Assembly: GCA_021802775.1 (NCBI GenBank) | Contig: JAJZRJ010000019.1 | Location: 1 to 51,634 of the forward strand | Length of the DNA: 51,634 nt | Direction: 5' to 3' | Source: Deltaproteobacteria bacterium | GTDB lineage: Bacteria; Desulfobacterota; Desulfobulbia; Desulfobulbales; Desulfurivibrionaceae | Part shown: piece after piece, positions 1 to 6,720 of the stretch | How the letters are laid out: the number at the start of each line of letters is the position of its first letter | Position numbering within the stretch: the first letter of the stretch is position 1 | Notes under the pieces: model-generated | Databases searched by the model: none | The model's input: only the letters and a program-made list of their open reading frames with translations | Told to the model about the DNA's origin: nothing | Program-made: the position numbers and the translations under genes

Positions 1-50
1 TCAAACCCGCTTACAAATTGACGAAGATTTGTTACACTTGACTTTGCCAT
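1..50 (-). CDS. Partial CDS, 5' end only, unknown product
   Basis: On the minus strand an ATG at 50-48 follows a good Shine-Dalgarno sequence (GGAGG, 60-56, five bases away). It opens a frame that runs off the window edge after 16 codons, with residues MAKSSVTNLRQFVSGF. I do not recognise this N-terminus. The start codon lies in one arm of the palindrome at 47-122, and the Shine-Dalgarno sequence lies within the structure next to that arm, so translation could be structure-controlled. It could be a transposase or a short hypothetical protein; sequence left of base 1 is needed to decide. Confidence 0.4.
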   Translation of the reverse strand, partial: MAKSSVTNLRQFVSGF

Positions 51-122
51 GCTGGCCTCCTCTGATCCGGTAGGTTGAAGTTACTCCTTCAAGGCTACGA
101 CTTTATCAGATGGCCAGCATGG
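47..122. repeat. Nested inverted repeat (long hairpin)
   Basis: The outer arms are an 11-bp perfect inverted repeat, CCATGCTGGCC (47-57) and GGCCAGCATGG (112-122). Inside them are TCTGAT/ATCAGA (61-66, 105-110), GTAG/CTAC (70-73, 94-97) and TTGAAG/CTTCAA (75-80, 86-91) around a six-base loop. The result is a long interrupted hairpin between the divergent starts of the partial minus-strand gene and the thioesterase. It could be a regulatory leader or an eroded element end. Confidence 0.6.
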
Positions 123-170
123 TATTTATGCTTTATGAGACGCCCTTGCCCTTCAGCTACAGGATGCCCC

Positions 171-539
171 ATGATCAACCACAAACTGGTTTTGCCGGAG
201 CACCTCAACCACTACGGTTATCTCTTCGGCGGCAATCTCCTGAAATGGGTCGACGAATATGCCTGGATCGCCGCCACCCTGGAGTATCCCGGCTGCAACT
301 TCGTCACCATGGCCATGGATCGGGTCGAATTCAGGAGGAGCATCCAGGAGGGCGCGGTGCTGCGTTTTGAAATCAACAAGGATCGCGCCGGCACCACCTC
401 GGTGCACTACGCGGTGACGGTGTTTGCCAGGAACATCCACACCGGCGGGGAAGAAGCGGTTTTCTCCACCCATGTCACCCTTGTGCGGGTGGACAACAGC
501 GGCCGCAAAATCCCCCTTCCCCCGCCATCGGGCATTTAA
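171..539 (+). CDS. Acyl-CoA thioesterase, hotdog fold (YciA-like)
   Basis: This 122-residue protein looks like a single hotdog-fold domain of the acyl-CoA hydrolase group that cleaves acyl-CoA thioesters in the cytoplasm. The N-terminal part has the family pattern of a short strand, then [18 protein letters not shown], where the GG(N/D) turn and following acidic residue belong to the active-site helix. It is followed by [15 protein letters not shown] and a C-terminal strand [10 protein letters not shown] chose ATG 171 because the conserved fold begins there and an AGGA lies about seven bases upstream; the frame is open from 75. The gene ends two bases before the target duplication of MITE copy 1. 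The substrate cannot be told from sequence. Confidence 0.8.
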   Translation: MINHKLVLPEHLNHYGYLFGGNLLKWVDEYAWIAATLEYPGCNFVTMAMDRVEFRRSIQEGAVLRFEINKDRAGTTSVHYAVTVFARNIHTGGEEAVFSTHVTLVRVDNSGRKIPLPPPSGI

Positions 540-545
540 CATATT

Positions 546-767
546 CCTGAATCCGTGAGCGTTCGAGAACGGTGCAGAGGCAAGGCGGCGACGATGTTGT
601 TGATGATACACCTGGTATATCAACGAGTCGCCAACGCGGCAGATGCGCCGTTATCGGTCGCCCCGCAGGGCGGCGGGGTGAACCCGGACAAAGCGGTGGC
701 CTTGACATTGAACAGCGGCAACAGCCGGATATCATCTAATCAAGCGCGAAGCCGTCACGGATTCAGG
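546..767. mobile_element. MITE copy 1 (222 bp, 13-bp TIRs, 5-bp TSD)
   Basis: A 222-bp element has perfect 13-bp terminal inverted repeats, CCTGAATCCGTGA (546-558) and its complement (755-767). The similarity of the ends continues imperfectly for roughly ten more bases. It is flanked by a 5-bp direct repeat ATATT at 541-545 and 768-772, the footprint of transposition. A 219-bp copy lies at 31923-32141, differing by one 3-base indel and one substitution. It is too short to encode a transposase and must be moved in trans. CCT-ended repeats and 5-bp duplications resemble IS1380-family ends, which is inference. Internally it has a GC-rich hairpin, CCCCGC/GCGGGG. Confidence 0.93.
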
Positions 768-913
768 ATATTGAGCACCGCGATGACCGCCTCGGCGCAA
801 CAATAGCCGCCGCGGGCATCGAAGATGTTCGCCGCCCGCTCGCCAACGAGCCGGATAATCTCCTGCCGCGGGAGAGATGGCGGCTGCAACGCTGCCGAGG
901 CGATAGACTTCAT
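755..913 (-). pseudogene. Truncated C_GCAxxG_C_C family gene, closed by the MITE
   Basis: From ATG 913 (AAAGGA about ten bases upstream) a frame encodes 52 residues. After a short leader it contains RAANIFDARGGYCCAEAVIAVLN, which resembles the first helix and first cysteine motif of the C_GCAxxG_C_C family of putative redox proteins, normally about 140 residues. The frame enters the MITE and stops at a TGA inside the terminal repeat (757-755). If the MITE and one target duplication are removed, the frame would continue antisense into the thioesterase, not into the rest of this family. The gene was therefore probably already broken before the MITE landed. The family call rests on a short match. 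Confidence 0.55.
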
Positions 914-1050
914 GGCGGTTGTTCCTTTCCGAAGGGGACGGGCAGGGAGTTCTTTCTATCATCCCCGATGCGGCCGACGTCCCCAAAAGGTTCCATGCAT
1001 ACGGGGAAAAATCTGGTTGCGGGTTATCTCCATGCCGTTGCCAGCCAACC

Positions 1051-1086
1051 AAAAAAGCCGGAAGGGCGAACCTTTCCGGCTTTTTT
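1051..1086 (-). terminator. Rho-independent terminator, merR end
   Basis: AAAAAAGCCGGAA (1051-1063) pairs with TTTCCGGCTTTTTT (1073-1086). A and T tracts on both sides make it usable in both directions. It lies two bases beyond the merR stop and closes the microprotein-nrfD-merR operon. Confidence 0.85.
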
Positions 1087-1087
1087 C

Positions 1088-1570
1088 TCACTCGTTACCA
1101 GCCCTTCGCAGCGGGAGTACGATCAGCTGCGCCCGGCCTGTTTGTGGTCGCGGCCGGAGCCGGACTTTTTTTTGCCAACTCGGCCGCCTTGGCTTTTTTT
1201 CGGCGGCCTCATCACCGGCTATGTGCATCGTCCGCGGAGGGACCTTATCCACTTTGGCTTCGCACGCCTCGTGCACCTCGGCCGGACAGTCAGCGACCTC
1301 CCAGCAGGGTGCCAGGGCGAGCAGCCGCTTCAACCCCGGGATGCCGATCCCCTGGTCATGAATCATGGAGCGGAGGCAACTCACCCATTTGATGTCACTG
1401 GGTGAATAGAGCCGCCTGGTGCCATGTTGCGCCGGTTCGATCAGCCCCTTCTCCTCGTAAATCCGGAGAGTACCGGGGTGGACATCCAACAACTTGGCAG
1501 CCACACCAATGGGATAGATCGGCAGGTCGGGCCGCAACGGCTGGATGGCCGTTCTTTTCTTGGCCACCAT
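1088..1570 (-). CDS. MerR-family transcriptional regulator
   Basis: The 160-residue protein has an N-terminal MerR winged helix (about residues 18-85: IGVAAKLLDVHPGTLRIYEEKGL, then TRRLYSPSDIKWV) followed by a short tail. Directly after the DNA-binding domain three cysteines at 89, 95 and 103 (APCWEVADCPAEVHEAC) could bind a metal or sense redox. The last 50 residues are basic. It starts 20 bases after the nrfD stop with AAAGGA upstream, so it is the last gene of that operon and probably regulates it. MerR proteins normally remodel promoters with long spacers. No such promoter was identified with confidence, but a 7-bp dyad lies in the operon leader (3135-3152). Confidence 0.85.
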   Translation of the reverse strand: MVAKKRTAIQPLRPDLPIYPIGVAAKLLDVHPGTLRIYEEKGLIEPAQHGTRRLYSPSDIKWVSCLRSMIHDQGIGIPGLKRLLALAPCWEVADCPAEVHEACEAKVDKVPPRTMHIAGDEAAEKKPRRPSWQKKVRLRPRPQTGRAQLIVLPLRRAGNE

Positions 1571-1590
1571 GTCCTTTTCTCCTTATGCTC

Positions 1591-2781
1591 TTAGTGTCCC
1601 TCGGAGAGATGTCCCCTGAACAGCCGCTCGCCCATGAGGAAGCCCAGGACACAGAGCGAAATCCCGCCCAGGGTGACCATCACCTCATGGAGCGACGGCG
1701 TATAGGAGAAGAGTTCCGGCAGGTCGTTCACGCCCATGCCGTGGAAATGCGGCACAATCTGGCCGACCACCACCAGGTCGTAGCGCATGAAGAAGATGCC
1801 CACCACGGAAGAGGCCGCGGCCACGAAGAGCATCTGCAGGTTCCTGGCCCTGGCCATCAGGATCAGGGCAAAGGGGATCACCATGCCGAGCATGATCTCG
1901 CCGACCCAGAAGTTCACCGAATAGGGGCCGTTCACCAGGGCCATGATCGCCTCGTACTTGCCTGGCGGCTCGCCGGAGATACCGGAGATCATCTTCCAGG
2001 TGGTGAAGAACATGATGACGGCGATCAGGGTGGCGCCGAGCTTGGCGGTGGAGCGCAGCGAGTTCTGGAGCGTCTCGCTCATCTTCCAGCCATTGAGCCG
2101 GTAGCCCAGCCAGAAGAAGAAGATGACCGCCGCGCAGCCGCTCATCATCGCCGAGGTGATGAAGTAGATCGGCATGTAGGGGCCGTGCCAGAACTCGCGG
2201 CCGGAGAGCAGACCGAAGACGGCGCCCAGGTTGCTGTGCGCGGCCACGCCGGAGATCACGCCCATCAGGCCGAACATGCCGGCGATCTTGTGCTTGTCCA
2301 TCTGCAGCAGCGCGAACTCGATCACCATGAAGAAGAGATAGGCGCCGTACAGGGTGCCCATCCACCAGATGTTGGAGGTGGGATTGGGCGACAGCATGTT
2401 GTAGATCGGCATGCGCCAAGGGTTCTCGATCTCGAACCCGATGACGAAAAAGCCGGAAATGATGGTGACGATGGCCAGGAAAACGGACCGCTTGGCGATC
2501 GGCTTGAACGCCTCCACGCCAAAGACATGGCCGATGGAGGAGACCAGGCAAAGGCCGGTCGAGGTAACGACAAAGAAGACATAGGCGGCGATCAGGAGCC
2601 CCCAGGGGATCTCCCGGCTGACGCCGTAGGTGTGTTCATGGCCAACCAGCATGCCATGGAGGCCGAAGGCAACGCCGGCGGCGGCAAAAAGGCCGCTCCC
2701 GGCAACGGCAATGTTGTAAGCCCGGGATGAACTGACCGCAAGGCCATCCTGCGGAAACACATTCGATAACAGATTGTTCAT
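1591..2781 (-). CDS. NrfD/PsrC-family integral membrane subunit
   Basis: A 396-residue polytopic protein of the NrfD/PsrC/HybB family, membrane subunits that exchange electrons with the menaquinone pool. It has about ten hydrophobic segments. Family features include EIPWGLLIAAYVFFVVTSTGLCL near residues 47-70 and a charged, histidine-bearing stretch (PHFHGMGVNDLPELF) near the C-terminus. I chose ATG 2781 because AGGAG lies about eight bases upstream and the protein begins cleanly there; the frame is open for 71 more codons but those are not protein-like. Members usually sit beside an iron-sulfur subunit and a molybdopterin or cytochrome subunit, and none is present here. It forms an operon with the 35-residue ORF upstream and merR downstream. 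Confidence 0.85.
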   Translation of the reverse strand: MNNLLSNVFPQDGLAVSSSRAYNIAVAGSGLFAAAGVAFGLHGMLVGHEHTYGVSREIPWGLLIAAYVFFVVTSTGLCLVSSIGHVFGVEAFKPIAKRSVFLAIVTIISGFFVIGFEIENPWRMPIYNMLSPNPTSNIWWMGTLYGAYLFFMVIEFALLQMDKHKIAGMFGLMGVISGVAAHSNLGAVFGLLSGREFWHGPYMPIYFITSAMMSGCAAVIFFFWLGYRLNGWKMSETLQNSLRSTAKLGATLIAVIMFFTTWKMISGISGEPPGKYEAIMALVNGPYSVNFWVGEIMLGMVIPFALILMARARNLQMLFVAAASSVVGIFFMRYDLVVVGQIVPHFHGMGVNDLPELFSYTPSLHEVMVTLGGISLCVLGFLMGERLFRGHLSEGH

Positions 2782-2867
2782 GGGACAAACTCCTCTTTTG
2801 TAAAGCTTGATCCAATAATTCGACACCCCCCGGATGCCGCCCTTCCATATCTTCCGGTACGCCAAGA

Positions 2868-2975
2868 TCAGAATTCTTCTTCGTGCGCCCGGATCAAGGG
2901 TTTGATCTTCAGGTCGAACAAGGTATGGAGTGCTGCACAGCCAAGCCACAAAACCAGAAAAAGTAGACCTTCCAT
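2868..2975 (-). CDS. 35-residue membrane microprotein upstream of nrfD
   Basis: ATG 2975 is preceded by a strong Shine-Dalgarno sequence (GAGGAGG, seven-base spacing). It encodes 35 residues: a hydrophobic span (about residues 3-20, GLLFLVLWLGCAALHTLF) and a charged tail ending HEEEF. The stop is 86 bases before the NrfD start, on the same strand. The ribosome site, the membrane segment and the position suggest a small accessory subunit of the NrfD protein, but no homologue is recalled. Confidence 0.6.
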   Translation of the reverse strand: MEGLLFLVLWLGCAALHTLFDLKIKPLIRAHEEEF

Positions 2976-3134
2976 CTTGTGCCTCCTCAATCAAACGGCC
3001 TGTTCAACCAGGCTGCTGCTTCATCGATACCTGCCAGAGATGACGGTCTCAAACAGGGTGGTTGCGCCGATTTCCCCCGCCTATTTCCTCCGGCGGTTAC
3101 CTCCTTTTTCTGAATGGGAAATTGAAACTTTTTC

Positions 3135-3152
3135 GACACCCATCAGGGTGTC
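3135..3152. promoter_or_regulatory. Perfect 7-bp dyad in the nrfD leader
   Basis: GACACCC (3135-3141) and GGGTGTC (3146-3152) surround ATCA. It lies just downstream of the predicted minus-strand -10 box, in the leader of the microprotein-nrfD-merR transcript. It could be a regulator site or a small RNA hairpin. Confidence 0.45.
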
Positions 3153-3174
3153 ACCATATATGCAATTTAATCAA

Positions 3175-3203
3175 AACCTATTATTGCAACTATCCATTGT
3201 CAA
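3175..3203 (-). promoter_or_regulatory. Sigma-70-type promoter for the nrfD operon
   Basis: On the minus strand a perfect TTGACA (3203-3198) is followed after 17 bases by TAGGTT (3180-3175), a weak -10 box. It is about 200 bases upstream of the microprotein start and points at the operon. Confidence 0.4.
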
Positions 3204-3739
3204 GTTTTTCTTCTTTTTGGGCGCAGGTTTTTCTTTCAATAGCAGCTTGCGCGCAATCGAACATCACCAAGTGGCACCGCAAACCATTACCGCAACATCC
3301 TGTTAACCGGAAATTATAATTTTGGCAAAAAAATCACAAAAACAACATGATACCCAAAAACGGCAAGTGTTGTACTTTACAGAATTTCCGTTGCGCGAAC
3401 AAAAAAATGGCAAAAAAATTCCGCGGCCAGCCTGATCCGCACCAGCTAACAGACGCAAAACAATCCCGCTATCCATCACCCGAAAAGACGCAAAATGCGC
3501 CCGGTTGACGCCGCATCGCTGTCGCCGCCATCCGCCTGCCTGCAACCGCACCTTGCCTTCCCTTTCCCGCGGGAGACAGCCCGGCCGGTGGCCTTGCCGT
3601 CTCCCGCTGCTTCTGCCTGTTTTCACAGCCGAAAACATCCTTTCCCTTGCGGTCCGCCGGGGGCTGTGATAAAAGGTCGTCTCACCCAACTACTCTCTAA
3701 TGATCTGGTGACGCCCACCGCAGCCCGACTTATCCCACA

Positions 3740-5725
3740 GTGACGACCAACATCCGGCGGTGGACCGCCACGCATCTTGCTGTTTTTCTGCTATCGATCG
3801 CCCTCTTCCTGTCACTCTTCATCGGGGCCACCCTCTATTTCTTCGTCTTCCTCGACATTCCGGACATCCGTGCCATCGGCTCCTACCAGCCATCGGCCAC
3901 CACCTTTGTCTACGACAACCAGGACAAGATCGTGGCCCGCATCTTCCGGCAGAACCGGATCGAAGTCGGGCTCAACACCCTGCCGCCCCTGCTGTCCAAG
4001 GCCTTTGTCGCGGCGGAAGATGCACGTTTCTATGAACACAGCGGGGTGGACGGCTGGTCGATCCTGCGGGCGCTTTTTCACAACCTGCGGACCGGCGAAC
4101 GTGGCCAGGGCGCCAGCACCATTACCCAGCAGGTGGCCCGAGTCGTTCTGCTTTCCCCGGAAAAGACCTACACCCGCAAGATCAAGGAGGCGATCCTCGC
4201 CTTCCGCATCGACCGCGCGCTGACCAAGGACGAGATCCTCCACATCTATCTCAACGAAATCTACCTCGGCAGCGGCGCCTATGGCGTCGAGGCAGCGGCA
4301 CAGGTCTACTTCGACAAGCACGCCAGCGACCTCAACCTCGCGGAAATCTCGCTCCTGGCCGGTCTGCCCCAGGCGCCCAGCCGCTATTCGCCGTTCCGCA
4401 ACTACAAGCTCGCCAAAAGCCGGCAGGCCTATGTCCTGAACCGTATGGTGGAAGAGGGTTTCATCACGGCGGCGGAGGCGCAGAAGGCGCACAAACGACC
4501 GCTGCTCTGGGGACCGACCACGACCTATGCGGCGGAGAACAACTACTTCATCCAGCATATCCGCAACTATGTGGAGGAGCGCTACGGCGAGGAGCGCCTG
4601 ATCAATGAGGGAATGCGCATCTACACCACCCTCGACCAGAAGCTCCAGAAGGACGCGGTGGCCGCAGTGAAGCACGGCGTCGCCAAATGGACGGAGCGCC
4701 ACAAGGATCAGACCAGCGCCACCACGCCGCAGGCGGCCCTGCTCTCCATCGAGGCGCGCACCGGCATGGTGCGGGCCATGGTCGGCGGCGCCGACTTTTC
4801 CCGCAGCCAGTACAACCGCGCCGTCCAGGCCCGGCGCCAGCCCGGTTCGGCCTTCAAGCCGATCATCTATGCGGCGGCGCTCAACCGCGGGATGACGCCG
4901 GAAACGGTCATCGTCGATGAACCGCTTCGCTTGCAGGGGGCGAGCGCCGGGGTGCGCTGGGAGCCGAAAAACTTCGACAACAAGTATCACGGCCCCACAT
5001 CAATCCGCGATGCCCTGGTCTACTCCCGCAATATCGTCACCGTGAAGACCCTCCAGGAGATTGGCGTCGCCAACGCCATTGCCATGGCCCGCGACCTTGG
5101 CATCACCTCCCCGCTCAACACCGATCTCTCCCTGGCGCTGGGCACCTCCGAGCTGTCGATGCTGGAACTCACCGCAGCTTATGGGGTCTTTGCCACCGAC
5201 GGCTATTACCTCCGGCCGATCTTTGTCAAAAAGATCACCGACAAGGGCGGCAATATCCTCGAGGAGAACACCCCGGAGGCCAAGCGGGTGCTGGACCCCA
5301 AGGTGGCCTATCAGATGAACCGCATGCTGCAAGGGGTCATCGGCGAAGGGACGGCCCGGAACATCCGCAGCCTGGGAATCCCGGCCGCAGGCAAGACCGG
5401 CACCACCGACAAATACATGGATGCCTGGTTCATCGGCTACACCCCGGAACTGGTCACCGGCGTCTGGGTAGGCTTCGACCAGAAGGCCTCGCTCGGCAGG
5501 AACGAGACCGGCGCCCAGGCCGCGGCGCCGATCTGGCTTGAGTTCATGGGCACGGCCCACAAGGTCTATCAGGCCGGCGACTTTACCAAACCCGAGGGCG
5601 TGACCATGGAAGACGAGGAGCCCACGACCATCCCCCAGGCGGGCGATCCGGAAATCATCGAAGAAAACGAGGCGGCGGCCGAGCCTGCACCGGAGCCGGC
5701 ACCGGAGCCGGCAACCGCATTCTAA
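3740..5725 (+). CDS. mrcA: Penicillin-binding protein 1A, bifunctional
   Basis: A 661-residue class A penicillin-binding protein that polymerises and cross-links peptidoglycan on the outer face of the inner membrane. A single membrane anchor (about residues 13-38) is followed by a GT51 glycosyltransferase domain with EDARFYEHSG (E93 catalytic) and GQGASTITQQ (122-131). The transpeptidase domain has S370-x-x-K (GSAFK), S429-R-N and K552-T-G-T. The tail is acidic and proline-rich (repeated PAPEP). The start is GTG 3740 because no upstream alternative fits and the anchor follows at once; no clear Shine-Dalgarno is visible. It stands alone, convergent with the CBS-ACT gene. Confidence 0.95.
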   Translation: MTTNIRRWTATHLAVFLLSIALFLSLFIGATLYFFVFLDIPDIRAIGSYQPSATTFVYDNQDKIVARIFRQNRIEVGLNTLPPLLSKAFVAAEDARFYEHSGVDGWSILRALFHNLRTGERGQGASTITQQVARVVLLSPEKTYTRKIKEAILAFRIDRALTKDEILHIYLNEIYLGSGAYGVEAAAQVYFDKHASDLNLAEISLLAGLPQAPSRYSPFRNYKLAKSRQAYVLNRMVEEGFITAAEAQKAHKRPLLWGPTTTYAAENNYFIQHIRNYVEERYGEERLINEGMRIYTTLDQKLQKDAVAAVKHGVAKWTERHKDQTSATTPQAALLSIEARTGMVRAMVGGADFSRSQYNRAVQARRQPGSAFKPIIYAAALNRGMTPETVIVDEPLRLQGASAGVRWEPKNFDNKYHGPTSIRDALVYSRNIVTVKTLQEIGVANAIAMARDLGITSPLNTDLSLALGTSELSMLELTAAYGVFATDGYYLRPIFVKKITDKGGNILEENTPEAKRVLDPKVAYQMNRMLQGVIGEGTARNIRSLGIPAAGKTGTTDKYMDAWFIGYTPELVTGVWVGFDQKASLGRNETGAQAAAPIWLEFMGTAHKVYQAGDFTKPEGVTMEDEEPTTIPQAGDPEIIEENEAAAEPAPEPAPEPATAF

Positions 5726-5730
5726 GGCCG

Positions 5731-5762
5731 CAAAAAAGCCCCGGTCCTTGCGGAACCGGGGC
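5731..5762 (-). terminator. Terminator of the CBS-ACT gene
   Basis: GCCCCGGT (5738-5745) pairs with ACCGGGGC (5755-5762). The A tract at 5732-5737 reads as a T tract on the minus strand, so it mainly terminates the gene ending at 5795. It may also slow transcription from mrcA. Confidence 0.8.
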
Positions 5763-5794
5763 CTGCATCCCAAACTTCCTGTTCTTTCTTGCGG

Positions 5795-6487
5795 TTACGC
5801 GGCTTCCTTCTTGCGCCGCGGCATGTTCCGCAGTTCGTCCACCCCGTAATAGACCACGGTGAAATTCTTGACCAGATCCTGATGCAGGGCCTCCACATCC
5901 GCCTGGTTATCGGTGGTGATGCGGATGGAAACCCGCTTCATCCCTTGCGGCGCATCCTCGAACGAGGTGAGGATACTGATGACGCGGGTGGTATACTTGC
6001 GCAGAGCTTCGATGACCTTAGTGACCGAGCCGGGCGCATCCGGCAGGTCAAAGACATACTGGCGGGCGCCGTCCTTGATGCCGGTGCTGTGAATGAAGCC
6101 GCGCAGGATGTCGGTCTCGCTGAGCAGACCGACGAGGTGGCCGATATCGTCGACAATGGGGATGCCGGAGATCCTGTCCTCGAGCATCACCAGCGCGGCC
6201 ATCTCCAGACTGTCCTTGCCCTTCAGGGTCAACGGGGTCGCGGTCATGACGTCCTTGACCTTCATCTCGGACATCAGATAATAAAGTTCGTGGATATCGA
6301 GCGACGTGGTTTTTGAGGGCGAGGCGTCCTTCACATCGCGATCCGTCACGATACCGATAAGCTTGCCGTGGGAGACCACGGGCAACCGGCGGATGTTGTT
6401 TTCCTTCATGACCCGGGTGGCACGCATGAGGGACGTGTTTTCATCGACCGTGAGCACGTCCTTGGCCATCCAATCTTCAATCAGCAT
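5795..6487 (-). CDS. CBS-pair plus ACT-domain protein (AcuB-like)
   Basis: A 230-residue cytoplasmic protein with two CBS motifs: about residues 1-60, MLIEDWMAKDVLTV to LIGIVTDRDVK, and about 76-135, VKDVMTATPLTL to LVGLLSETDILR. An ACT-like domain follows (about 142-215, YVFDLPDAPGSVTKVIEALRKY). The order matches AcuB-type proteins, thought to sense adenine nucleotides or amino acids; the target is unknown. The C-terminus is basic (RRKKEAA). The ATG at 6487 has AGGAGGAA seven bases upstream. It is divergent from the PabB-PabC gene with a 200-base gap. Confidence 0.85.
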   Translation of the reverse strand: MLIEDWMAKDVLTVDENTSLMRATRVMKENNIRRLPVVSHGKLIGIVTDRDVKDASPSKTTSLDIHELYYLMSEMKVKDVMTATPLTLKGKDSLEMAALVMLEDRISGIPIVDDIGHLVGLLSETDILRGFIHSTGIKDGARQYVFDLPDAPGSVTKVIEALRKYTTRVISILTSFEDAPQGMKRVSIRITTDNQADVEALHQDLVKNFTVVYYGVDELRNMPRRKKEAA

Positions 6488-6720
6488 GTTCCTTCCTCCT
6501 CGATCAGTGTCACGTCACGCAGCCGCCGGAATGGCTAACGGACTGGTTTTCATTCTTTTATATAAAGCATTACACTGCTTACCGCAAGCCCCAGCCGGCT
6601 GGTACAAACCTGTTTTTTCCAGCACTTTCCCGGCGGCCGCAGGGGCGATGGCAGCACCGACTTTTCCCTTGCGAAGTGGCCGGCCAGCCGGTAAAGGATG
6701 GAGCGTTGAACCACCCCCAC

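Larger units (their letters stand above)
2976..3739. other. 764-bp AT-rich intergenic region between nrfD operon and PBP1A
   Basis: This divergent intergenic region is clearly more AT-rich than its neighbours between about 3150 and 3420. It holds a likely minus-strand promoter (3175-3203), a 7-bp dyad (3135-3152), a perfect 12-bp palindrome AAATTATAATTT (3311-3322) and runs of A. No convincing gene is seen: the minus-strand frame 3689-3303 has no ribosome site and a low-complexity product. Confidence 0.6.

Noticed and set aside
755..757. TGA in the C_GCAxxG remnant as a second selenocysteine codon
   Set aside because: It belongs to the MITE terminal repeat, and there is no family sequence beyond it.
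555..806. Open frame running through the MITE
   Set aside because: It is shared by both copies only because the element is nearly identical; it has no ribosome site, and the frame reads out into different flanks.
1402..2730. Long plus-strand open frame opposite the NrfD gene
   Set aside because: It is antisense to a clear membrane protein; the product is histidine/aspartate/glycine-rich low complexity, the usual mirror of a GC-rich gene. The same applies to 15803-17692, 20025-21614, 33390-35207, 44740-46446 and 48802-50364.
3303..3689. Minus-strand frame upstream of PBP1A
   Set aside because: No ribosome site, no domain, and it lies in the promoter region of mrcA.
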